DNA of 64,000 bases from Fusibacter paucivorans. Its GTDB lineage: Bacteria; Bacillota; Clostridia; Peptostreptococcales; Acidaminobacteraceae. Positions within the stretch are counted from its first letter, which is position 1. Every line of letters begins with the position of its first letter. The stretch spans positions 62,001 through 126,000 of the forward strand of contig NZ_JAHBCL010000003.1 of NCBI RefSeq assembly GCF_018390735.1, written 5' to 3'. Both the position numbers and the translations under genes were made by a program. This document shows positions 17,268-26,487 of this stretch, in pieces. The notes below the pieces were generated by a model. It saw nothing but the letters and a program-made list of their open reading frames with translations. It had not been told where the DNA came from and ran no database searches.

Positions 17268-17396
17268 GAACAGCGGCCGAATAGGCTTCCTTTGATCCTT
17301 GTCACAATAGGTTTCATTTCTATTGACATGCCTGTTGTGGCAAAAGGATCGGAAATTGAATCATGCAATTATCTCAATGCTAAAAAACGGCTGTTC
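17268..17396 (+). ncRNA. Predicted structured RNA between metA and metY
   Basis: Nested inverted repeats fill this gap: outer arms GAACAGC (17268-17274) and GCTGTTC (17390-17396); inner arms TTCC-TTT-GATCC and GGATCGGAA around 17287-17354, continuing as GTCACAA/TTGTGGC; and a small AATAG/CTATT hairpin. I do not recognise a known riboswitch class. It could be a metY leader element or a processed stem. Confidence 0.45.
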
Positions 17397-17450
17397 TATA
17401 TCTAAGAATTACCATTTTATATCAATTATGTAATTTTTTACACACCGTGA

Positions 17451-18809
<1,359 letters not shown>

Positions 18810-18835
18810 TCATTATATTGCATACAGTATTGATG

Positions 18836-18862
18836 GGTGTCTTACTAACGCTTTAAGACACC
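18836..18862 (+). terminator. Probable terminator after metY
   Basis: GGTGTCTTA and TAAGACACC form a hairpin followed by a modest T-rich tract (TTCTCTT), about 25 bases after the metY stop. Confidence 0.55.
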
Positions 18863-19066
18863 TTCTCTTAAATGCTCGATATTCTTGATGATGATACAAA
18901 TGAAAAACTAGAGATACGTATTGACTAAATATAGAATAAGAGATTAAATTTATTCATAATATAAAAAACAAAAAAACTTATCAATAAAAATATCTAATCA
19001 AATTGATTAATCTTGCACATTTACTATGTAACAATTTACTCAAAAATTTTACTCAAAAAAAGTAAA

Positions 19067-19088
19067 GAGGATAGCTTATGCTATCCTC
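19067..19088. terminator. Bidirectional terminator before the aldehyde dehydrogenase stop
   Basis: GAGGATAGC-TTAT-GCTATCCTC has T-rich sequence on both sides (TTTATTTTTT on plus, TTTACTTTTTTT on minus). It ends the minus-strand dehydrogenase gene and can also stop metY read-through. Confidence 0.85.
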
Positions 19089-19104
19089 AATTTATTTTTT
19101 GCCC

Positions 19105-20553
19105 TTATGATTCTTTATAAACCGTTGCAATATACTGTGTGACAAGGTATTCTTCGATGCCGTAACGGCCGCCCTCTCGGCCGAAACCGCTCATCTTAAC
19201 ACCGCCAAAAGGCGCTTGCGCCGCACTGATGCGTCCTGTGTTCAGTCCCACCATACCGTATTCAAGTGCTTCTGTCACGCGAATGGATCTGCTGAGATTT
19301 TCCGTAAAACAGTATGCAGCCAATCCAAACGGCGTATCATTTGCCATTTGGATTGCCTCCGCCTCTGTATCAAAGACGAAGACAGGCAACACTGGACCAA
19401 AAGTTTCTTCTTTCGCAATGCGCATTGCCGATGTCACATCGGTTAAAACGGTTGGTTCAAATAAGTAGCCACCGCCACCTTTAGCCGGTTTTCCGCCCAA
19501 CAGACACTTGGCTCCTTTCGCCAGTGCATCATCCACATGTGCCACAATCTTGTCAAACCCTTGCTTATCAATAATCGGTCCCATATCGACATTGGTAAAG
19601 CCATCACCAAACGTAAGCGCCGATGTACGTTTCATCAACTTTTCGATAAAGGCATCGTAAACAGAACGCTGAACCAGTACACGATTTGTCGCCACGCAAA
19701 CTTGCCCGCAATTTCTAAATTTCGATTCCACGGCGCCTGCGGCTGCCATGTCTAAATCCGCATCGTCAAAGACGATGAGCGGTGCATGACCACCGAGTTC
19801 CAGTGAAACTTTCTTAAGTGTTTCACTCGCCTGACGCATCAGCATTTTCCCCACTGCCGTCGAACCGGTAAATGAGATCTTCCGAATGGCGGAAGACGCC
19901 ATCCAAGCGCTGCCGATTTTTGATGCCTCCCCTGTCAGCAACTGACAAACCCCAGCCGGGAATCCCGCTTCATGTATCAGTTCAAAAAATTTAACAGCTG
20001 TCAGCGGTGTCTGTTCCGCAGGTTTTACGATAACGGTACAACCTGCTGCAAGTGCCGGTGCTATTTTTCGCACGAACATCGCCAACGGAAAATTCCATGG
20101 CGTGATAATACCCACAGGGCCTACCGGTATCTTTCTGACGCTGAGCCTGCTGTCAGTTTGCGACGGCGCCAGCAGATCGCCAGTGACGCGAATGCCCTCT
20201 TCGGCATACCACGCCACATAACTCGCAGCGTAGCGTACTTCGCCAACTGCCTCTGCAACCGGCTTTCCCTGTTCGAGTGTCATCACTTCTGCGATTTCAC
20301 GTTCGCGCGTCTGCATCAAATGCAGCAGTTTTCGCAAATAGCCAGCCCTTTCATAGGCTGTCGTTTGCTTCCATGTCCTAAAAGCCTGTACCGCACCGTC
20401 TATAGCCGCCTGAATATCTTTCTCAGATGCTTCGGCCTGTTCGCCAATAATCGCAAGTGTATAGGGATTCAGCACTTCAAAAGTCTGACCGTCTTCAGCT
20501 GGTTTGAAGGTGCCATTGATATATAATTGACCAACTTGTTTTGCTTCTGACAT
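19105..20553 (-). CDS. gabD: NAD(P)-dependent aldehyde dehydrogenase, succinate-semialdehyde type
   Basis: A 482-residue aldehyde dehydrogenase of the GabD group. The catalytic Glu lies in SLELGGHAPLIVFDDADLD (about residue 252) and the catalytic Cys in FRNCGQVCVATNR (about 286); ITPWNFPLAMFVRKIAPALAAG is the cofactor-binding segment. GabD enzymes oxidise succinate semialdehyde to succinate, but glutarate semialdehyde or similar substrates are possible. TTTAGGAGGAAAC precedes the ATG. It stands alone between lysK and metY, so no pathway context confirms the substrate. Confidence 0.88.
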   Translation of the reverse strand: MSEAKQVGQLYINGTFKPAEDGQTFEVLNPYTLAIIGEQAEASEKDIQAAIDGAVQAFRTWKQTTAYERAGYLRKLLHLMQTREREIAEVMTLEQGKPVAEAVGEVRYAASYVAWYAEEGIRVTGDLLAPSQTDSRLSVRKIPVGPVGIITPWNFPLAMFVRKIAPALAAGCTVIVKPAEQTPLTAVKFFELIHEAGFPAGVCQLLTGEASKIGSAWMASSAIRKISFTGSTAVGKMLMRQASETLKKVSLELGGHAPLIVFDDADLDMAAAGAVESKFRNCGQVCVATNRVLVQRSVYDAFIEKLMKRTSALTFGDGFTNVDMGPIIDKQGFDKIVAHVDDALAKGAKCLLGGKPAKGGGGYLFEPTVLTDVTSAMRIAKEETFGPVLPVFVFDTEAEAIQMANDTPFGLAAYCFTENLSRSIRVTEALEYGMVGLNTGRISAAQAPFGGVKMSGFGREGGRYGIEEYLVTQYIATVYKES

Positions 20554-20722
20554 TTTGTTTCCTCCTAAATTTAAGTCGAGATCCGTCGAGGCTTTGATGA
20601 TTATACCCTTTTCATCGTACGGCTATCGCGTATCCGCTGATAAAAATACTGATTTTATCCTGATTTTTTCCCAGCCTATTGATGCATTTACTTATAACGC
20701 ATTCCTAAGCAATGCGATTGTC

Positions 20723-22279
20723 TTAAATCTTATTCAAAAGTGCAATCAGCGATTCCTTTCCCATAATATCAATGAGCATCGGAATCTGCGGTCCTGTATT
20801 TTGGCCGATTGTCAGCTGATAAATAAGTCGAAACGCCGCCTTGTCCCAATCACTGTCTCCTGACATCATCGTATCGGTCATGGTTTCCAACTGATTTAAA
20901 AACCGATCGCTGTGAACGTCTTCTGCCTTTTCCAGCAACGCTTTAAAGTTTTGAAGCCATAAGCGCTCTTCTTGTTTGAGATTATTGATAAATTTAACCT
21001 CCGGCGTCGTTTTAATCGCAACTTTTTGCTCGGGCTGCCATTTGCTAATCCAGTAAGAAGCCCTCAATACTTTCTCTTTCACACTTGCTTCTGACATTTC
21101 ACCAGTTTGCTTCTCATTTAGCAACAGTGTTTCCATCATTTCAAGATCGTCGTTTAAAAGCGGCAGCGCCGAGGCAATTACGGAAAATCTTGGCCCAAAC
21201 CATGAAGCAGATCGCGTAATATTGCTAAGTTCCAACGCGAACTTCAAATCGTCATCCTCAACACGGCCTTCGTGGTATTGTTTCGATATCTGCTCAAACT
21301 CAGAATAATTGCGTACAACGTCTTCATCCATATCAATATCGAACGCATGGTCGGCATTGTACTTTGAGTAGAGGTATAGGACGATTTCCGGCGGATAGAC
21401 TTCCAGCAAATCCTTTGGCGTAATGAGGTTGCCGGTTTTCGGTGAAATTTTTGATTTAATGCCCGTATGATCATAAGGCATATAAAACGGTGCTTTCCGT
21501 CCGAAAATTTGTTCAGAAATTAATTTTGAAATATCATAACTGCCACCCGGCACCGAATGTTTATGCCCACCTGGTTCAAAGCAAACGCGTTCATGTTTCC
21601 AACGCATGGCCCAGTCCGCCTTCCAAGTCAGTTTGATACGGTTAATGCTTTCAAGCTCAGCGACTTCCTGATGCCCGCATGTACAGTGGTATTGCACGAC
21701 ATCGGTTTCAGGACTGTATCCCGTAACAGTGGTATGATTGGTTAGACAATTACGACAGTAAAGGGTAATCGGATAAAAGTTCTCACGTACCGCTGAATCT
21801 TGCCGACCGTCAAACGTATGCAGCAAATCGTATATCTCATGACGCATTTTAAGCGCCAAGCGAACATCTTCATTGTAAACACCGGATTTATACATCGTAC
21901 TCTGGTTAATGAACTCCGGGTGAATACCATATTGATTCAGTGCTTCTTCGAACTCATTCTCAAAATGTGCAGCAAAGGATTGATGGCATCCAAACGGATC
22001 GGGTACATCAATAAGCGGCATGCCGATATAACGGCTTAACGTGCTTGGCAGATGATCGGGCACGCGTTTAAAAACATCGTAATCATCCCATGAAAAGATA
22101 AAACGCGTGCGCTTGCCCAGCTGCGCCAGTGCCTTTGTCACAAAATAAGTGGTTACGGCCTCTCTGAAGTTGCCAATGTGAATCTCGCTGGTCGGACTAA
22201 TCCCCGACGCGCATACGTAGACTTCCTCATTTGGATAACGCTCAATAATTGCTTCTGCTGTTTTCATTGCCCAATGCAT
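20723..22279 (-). CDS. lysK: Lysyl-tRNA synthetase, class I
   Basis: A 518-residue class I LysRS, the archaeal-type enzyme found in a minority of bacteria. The nucleotide-binding motif is SPTSEIHIGN near residue 30, and KISPKTGNLITP replaces the KMSKS loop. CxxC motifs (YCRNCLTNHT, YHCTCGH) lie near residues 180-215. The start was placed at ATG 22279, seven bases after GAGGAG, instead of the GTG five codons earlier. A T-box leader lies upstream, so expression should rise when tRNA-Lys is uncharged. Whether a class II LysRS exists elsewhere cannot be seen here. Confidence 0.95.
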   Translation of the reverse strand: MHWAMKTAEAIIERYPNEEVYVCASGISPTSEIHIGNFREAVTTYFVTKALAQLGKRTRFIFSWDDYDVFKRVPDHLPSTLSRYIGMPLIDVPDPFGCHQSFAAHFENEFEEALNQYGIHPEFINQSTMYKSGVYNEDVRLALKMRHEIYDLLHTFDGRQDSAVRENFYPITLYCRNCLTNHTTVTGYSPETDVVQYHCTCGHQEVAELESINRIKLTWKADWAMRWKHERVCFEPGGHKHSVPGGSYDISKLISEQIFGRKAPFYMPYDHTGIKSKISPKTGNLITPKDLLEVYPPEIVLYLYSKYNADHAFDIDMDEDVVRNYSEFEQISKQYHEGRVEDDDLKFALELSNITRSASWFGPRFSVIASALPLLNDDLEMMETLLLNEKQTGEMSEASVKEKVLRASYWISKWQPEQKVAIKTTPEVKFINNLKQEERLWLQNFKALLEKAEDVHSDRFLNQLETMTDTMMSGDSDWDKAAFRLIYQLTIGQNTGPQIPMLIDIMGKESLIALLNKI

Positions 22280-22550
22280 CTCATCACTCCTCACTTTGTA
22301 TTCAAACTTTATGTACCCGCTTCTTTGGTAAAGCAGACGACACCGGCTAAGTTTTACAGTGTCATGCCGTGTGCTGCGTTGTACTGTCTTGCGTTGTGTT
22401 GTGCCATGTTATCATATTCTGATTGCGGCCTTAAATTTTATTGCTTTCACCACCATATGTAATGCTTTCGAAAGACTATCTTCAACCCATCGAGGCGAAA
22501 ATCAGGTGAAAGCGATTGCCCTCACTGACAACTCGCTTTTTCTGTAACGC
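22280..22550 (-). other. Untranslated stretch between T-box terminator and lysK
   Basis: About 270 bases separate the T-box terminator from the lysK start. It includes a low-complexity run rich in TGCGTTGT-like repeats (22375-22400). I see no gene, promoter or conserved element in it. Confidence 0.5.
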
Positions 22551-22882
22551 AAAAAACTCCCGTTCTCAAGATTTTCACCTTGAGGACGAGAGTTAAACTT
22601 CGTGGTACCACCCCAATTTGTCAATATAGATTGACCTCATTTCAAGTACGGCAGATAAACTGTTGATACTCTAGCCCTCTAACGGTGGCGACCGTTGTAT
22701 TATCTCCCTTTCTTGGGTTCCATACAAAGCTCTGAGGCTTTATTCACCACGCCGTCACCTGCCCTTTTGCACCATCCAAGGGCTCTCTTAAAAGTCGTGC
22801 ATCGGTTACTCTTCTCTTCTCAGCTTTTTAAATGTCTTATCATTTTCAGACGAAGATTCTTTTCTGCATCACCTTCATCCTT
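22551..22882 (-). promoter_or_regulatory. T-box leader of lysK, likely specifier AAA (Lys)
   Basis: On the minus strand the T-box reads GGGTGGTACCACG (near 22601-22614) and is followed by a terminator with arms AACTCTCGT...ACGGGAGTT and TTTTTT. Upstream, AAGAGAGCCC and GGATGGTGC are Stem I landmarks. In GTGAATAAAGCCTCAGAGC the triplet AAA (22741-22739) sits where the specifier codon is usually found, matching lysine and the downstream lysK gene. Confidence 0.9.
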
Positions 22883-22888
22883 AGTTGC

Positions 22889-22917
22889 ATTATAAAGAAT
22901 TAAACACGTGCTGTCAA
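22889..22917 (-). promoter_or_regulatory. Promoter of the lysK T-box transcript
   Basis: TTGACA (22917-22912), a 17-base spacer and TATAAT (22894-22889) on the minus strand form a consensus promoter just upstream of the T-box. Confidence 0.85.
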
Positions 22918-23006
22918 TCCTGTGCCTCTGTCATTTATCATGCATCCATGTCTTATCGCTTTTCTGATAAATACTTTTCATAGTCTTCATTCCTCCATGC
23001 AGCGAC

Positions 23007-24272
23007 TTACGCTTCCGCATCGAAGTATTTAAGCAAATACGCCTCCGCCTCAGCATTCCATAAACCATTGTGCTTTTCAACGCGTTCATGCAATGCTTTA
23101 AAGAGCGGATCATTTTCACCCAGTTTGCCAAAATCCTCTATCGCTGTCAGCGGCATGTCAATGTGATTGTAGATAAGCTTTTTGCCACCCGGAATATTGG
23201 GCAGATCCATAATCGCGTCAATGGTTGCATCAATGCCGCCAATATGTGTTAGCATCACCGATGGATTAATGAGATGGTTGGCGGCCATATAAAGCGCTTC
23301 TTTTAAATCATCGGTATTACCCCCGGTGGAACCCATAATGTGTGTATTGCTGTAATGAACATGATAAAGGTTGATCGGCGCGTTGAACTGATGATCTGTC
23401 GGCCCTGCAAAGAAGTTCATACAGCCGTCCTTCGCCAACAGTTTATCACCTTCTTCGACGAGTACTTTAACCGGTGCGTATACGAAGACATCATCATAGC
23501 CCTTATCGCCTGTCAGTGACATCAAATGTGCAATGGGATCATCATAAGCTGCCGTGTTGACATAAATGAGTTCAACACCTGCTGCTTTGGCGCGTTCAGG
23601 TGTTATAAACCGCGCCGCTCTTTTCAGTCGATCATCACTGATATCCGCAACGACAACGCGCTTCGGACGATTGTCAATGGCCAGCGCATAGTCAACGGCG
23701 CCAAGCCCCATTGGTCCTGCACCCCCCATGATGATGAGGTCTCCGCCTGCCTTAGTTCCCATGATATGCTCGTACTTGCCCGTAACAGTATGGTAATTGG
23801 CATGATAACCGCCAATAATACAGGACATGGGTTCGCCAAGTGAAGCACCAAAGTAACTGTCACCGTCATAAACCAGCAGGCAGCCGAGTTCCATTACTTC
23901 AGGCGGAATGATGTTGTAAGTTGCATTGCCGCCAAAATACGGATAGGAATACCCCGGTGAAAACGGACTTCCTTTGTAATTGAGTGCCGGCTGAAGTGAA
24001 AATTTCTGCCCCGGCAGAAACTGTCCTTCGTATTTCTTGCCGACTTTGACGATAACACCTGCCATTTCATGACCGACAATAATAGGATTCGTATCGACAT
24101 CCTGCGGCACGCGTTTGTGATTTTTACCTTGTTTAACCGCTTTATACGTCGACATGCAAATGCTGTCGGAGATTACTTTTACAAGTATTTCATCTTCCTT
24201 CATTTCCGGTAAATCAAACGTCTCAAGTCTCAAGTCATCAAGACCATACATTCTTACTGCTTTTGTTTTCAT
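23007..24272 (-). CDS. Zinc-type medium-chain dehydrogenase, sorbose-1-phosphate reductase-like
   Basis: A 421-residue medium-chain dehydrogenase. The zinc-site region contains GHEMAGVIVKVGKKYEG (about residues 65-80), and the nucleotide fold has LIIMGGAGPMGLGAVDYAL near residue 195. The length (longer than the usual 350) and sequence style resemble L-sorbose-1-phosphate reductase (SorE) and related sugar-phosphate enzymes. It lies downstream of a mannitol-family PTS transporter, suggesting that it handles the phosphorylated polyol or ketose. I chose ATG 24272 (AGAGG only two bases upstream); a start further upstream adding a Cys-rich leader is possible. Confidence 0.75.
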   Translation of the reverse strand: MKTKAVRMYGLDDLRLETFDLPEMKEDEILVKVISDSICMSTYKAVKQGKNHKRVPQDVDTNPIIVGHEMAGVIVKVGKKYEGQFLPGQKFSLQPALNYKGSPFSPGYSYPYFGGNATYNIIPPEVMELGCLLVYDGDSYFGASLGEPMSCIIGGYHANYHTVTGKYEHIMGTKAGGDLIIMGGAGPMGLGAVDYALAIDNRPKRVVVADISDDRLKRAARFITPERAKAAGVELIYVNTAAYDDPIAHLMSLTGDKGYDDVFVYAPVKVLVEEGDKLLAKDGCMNFFAGPTDHQFNAPINLYHVHYSNTHIMGSTGGNTDDLKEALYMAANHLINPSVMLTHIGGIDATIDAIMDLPNIPGGKKLIYNHIDMPLTAIEDFGKLGENDPLFKALHERVEKHNGLWNAEAEAYLLKYFDAEA

Positions 24273-24409
24273 GTCCTCTTTCCCCGTACAGCCACAGCTG
24301 TACGATTCCTTTCTTAAATCAAGATCGCGTACGATCATTACTTCAGTTTCATTAACCATTACTTCTATTCAACCATTACTTCTATCTCACTAAAAACGCA
24401 ATCATGCCA

Positions 24410-24658
24410 TTAAATATATTCAATGGATACCGCTTTTAAATGCGATTGAATCCATGTTAAATCTATCGGATTCGTCCCTTTTGTCGTCACCGCACCGGCG
24501 CTCGTTGCCAGTGCCAATCGCAAGACCTCTTCCGGCATATCGTTATTCACCATGCCATAGACAAAGGCGCCAACAAAGGCATCTCCGGCGCCGTCTGACA
24601 AACCGTTTATCGCCAGCGTTCGATCCATCGCCGGGTTGACGGTTACTGTAATGATCAT
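24410..24658 (-). pseudogene. fruK: 1-phosphofructokinase remnant with internal deletion
   Basis: The 82-codon ORF joins the N-terminus of a PfkB-type kinase (MIITVTVNPAMDRTLAING) directly to its C-terminal catalytic segment (DGAGDAFVGAFVYG...SAGAVTTKGT). Intact FruK proteins have about 305 residues, so roughly 220 residues covering the sugar-binding and most of the ATP-binding fold are missing, in frame. The GAGD anion-hole motif remains, but the protein should be inactive. It starts with an ATGA overlap on the EIICBA stop, so it is still translationally coupled. The remnant implies that the operon once handled a ketohexose 1-phosphate. Confidence 0.85.
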
Positions 24659-26487
24659 TGCGCCAACATCCCCTCTGCTGCAAAGATATCATAAATTGTA
24701 TCCGGATTCTTTGTCCGCAGCATTTGATTCAGCAATTCGTCTTCTTCAATGGCTTCAGCCACATTAGAAAGAATTTGGAGATGCTCGTTGCCTTTTCCGG
24801 CAATGCCGATCACAAGCTTTGCAATATTGCCGCTGCCGAAATCAATGCCATTTGGATATTGAACAACGACAATACCAGAGGCAATAATACTGTCCTTAAC
24901 GGCATTTTCACCATGCGGTATCGCAACGCCATTGCCGATAAAGGTCGTGAATTTTTCCTCTCTCGCCAACATGCCCTCGATATAATTTGCTTCGACATAA
25001 CCGCTTTCGACGAGCAGTTGCCCAGCATAGCGAATCGCTTCTTCTTTTGAAACAGATGCCTTATCTAAAATGATGTTGGACTTCATTAAAATTTGATCTG
25101 GTACTTGATGGTTCATGGTTACCTCCTTAAAATGACACCTCTTGAGCAAGGCATCTATTAAAGCTTCATAATACGCGCGGTCTAAAAAGTCTTTTATCCC
25201 TATATAGAGCGCCCCCGGCACAGCTTGCCGTGCACAGGGCAGCAAATCATTAAAAGTAATAATGGCAGAGGCATCCTCTGGTATATCGTCCAGTGAGACA
25301 TTTTCTATCAAGACATTGACACCGCTGGCTCTCAACATTTTTTGCAGCAATGATGCCCCCATGGCACTAGACCCCATACCCGCATCACAGGCAAAGACAA
25401 TTTTGGCAATCTCATAATTGCCTTGATAACCTTTAAAGATATCCGTTTCAAATGCCATTTCGTCATGATCCGGCATTTCCCATGATTCTCGTCTGGCAAT
25501 GAGTAAACCTGCCGATAGAAATGACGCCACTGACGAACCGATAATTCCGAGTAAAATGCCAAAGAGCTTATTTTTAGGTGCCAATGCTAAAATGGCTAAC
25601 AAACTGCCGGGTGAAGCCATTGCAACAAGGCCGCTGTCAAACAGCTGAAAGATAAAATCGCCGACGAGACCGCCGATGATTACGGATACAAAGAGCACAG
25701 GATACATCATGACATAGGGAAAATAAATTTCATGAATACCGCCAAGGGCATGAATAATCAGTGCACCGGGTGCTGTTAGTTTCGCACTTCCCCTGCCGTT
25801 AACCCAGTAGGCTGCTAAGATGCCAATACCCGGCCCCGGATTTGTTTCCAGCAAGAAGAAAATAGCATCGCCTTTTGCCAGAGACTGCTGAAGTCCCAGT
25901 GGTGTCAAAATGCCGTGATTAATCGCATTGTTTAAAAAGAGCACCTTGCCGGGTTCAATAAAAATGGCTGCGAGGAACAGTAGACTTCTGGAAACAGCAA
26001 AGTCAACACCCAGTTTAAAAAGTGCATTAAGATGGCCGATAATTGGACCAATCATCACATAACCCAAAATAATCATAATCGTGCCGAGTACGCCAGCCGT
26101 AAAATTTGACATGAGCATTTCAAACCCAATGGGCGTATGCCTTTTGAGCATGCCGTCAACGCGTTTTAGCAAATAAGCACTAATGGGGCCCATAATCATG
26201 GCACCTACAAACATGGGCGTCTGCGTGCCAATGATGACGCCCATCGTGCCGACAACGGCAATAATGCCGCCTTTGTGACCGTAAATGTGCTGTCCGCCGG
26301 CATAGGCGACTAGACTCGGCAGTGCATAGATCATTAAAGGCACCACGAGCATATTCATTGCCGTGCTGGGAAACCAGCCATCGGGATTAAAAAGCGTGGT
26401 GATAATGCCCCATGCGATGAAGGCACTAATGTTCGGCATGACCATTCTGCTTAAAAATCTACCGATCCGTTGAAGTTTAGAGGTCAT
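24655..26487 (-). CDS. mtlA: PTS EIICBA, mannitol family
   Basis: A 610-residue three-domain permease. Residues about 1-335 form the EIIC membrane domain with GRFLSRMVMPNISAFIAWGI and the GGIHEIYFPY signature. Residues about 360-450 are EIIB with the phosphocysteine Cys367 in VFACDAGMGSSAMG. Residues about 463-605 are EIIA with phosphohistidine His525 in NGVAIPHGENAV. The architecture equals E. coli MtlA (637 residues). It imports and phosphorylates a polyol, mannitol being the family default. The fruK remnant and the sorbose-phosphate-reductase-like neighbour leave other substrates open. It overlaps the regulator gene by 11 bases. Confidence 0.93.
   Translation of the reverse strand: MTSKLQRIGRFLSRMVMPNISAFIAWGIITTLFNPDGWFPSTAMNMLVVPLMIYALPSLVAYAGGQHIYGHKGGIIAVVGTMGVIIGTQTPMFVGAMIMGPISAYLLKRVDGMLKRHTPIGFEMLMSNFTAGVLGTIMIILGYVMIGPIIGHLNALFKLGVDFAVSRSLLFLAAIFIEPGKVLFLNNAINHGILTPLGLQQSLAKGDAIFFLLETNPGPGIGILAAYWVNGRGSAKLTAPGALIIHALGGIHEIYFPYVMMYPVLFVSVIIGGLVGDFIFQLFDSGLVAMASPGSLLAILALAPKNKLFGILLGIIGSSVASFLSAGLLIARRESWEMPDHDEMAFETDIFKGYQGNYEIAKIVFACDAGMGSSAMGASLLQKMLRASGVNVLIENVSLDDIPEDASAIITFNDLLPCARQAVPGALYIGIKDFLDRAYYEALIDALLKRCHFKEVTMNHQVPDQILMKSNIILDKASVSKEEAIRYAGQLLVESGYVEANYIEGMLAREEKFTTFIGNGVAIPHGENAVKDSIIASGIVVVQYPNGIDFGSGNIAKLVIGIAGKGNEHLQILSNVAEAIEEDELLNQMLRTKNPDTIYDIFAAEGMLAQ

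Noticed and set aside
19972-20526. 184-codon plus-strand ORF opposite the aldehyde dehydrogenase
   Set aside because: Antisense shadow with no ribosome binding site or domain.
22375-22410. TGCGTTGT-like short repeats upstream of lysK
   Set aside because: They are too short and irregular for a CRISPR or functional repeat; listed only as low-complexity leader.
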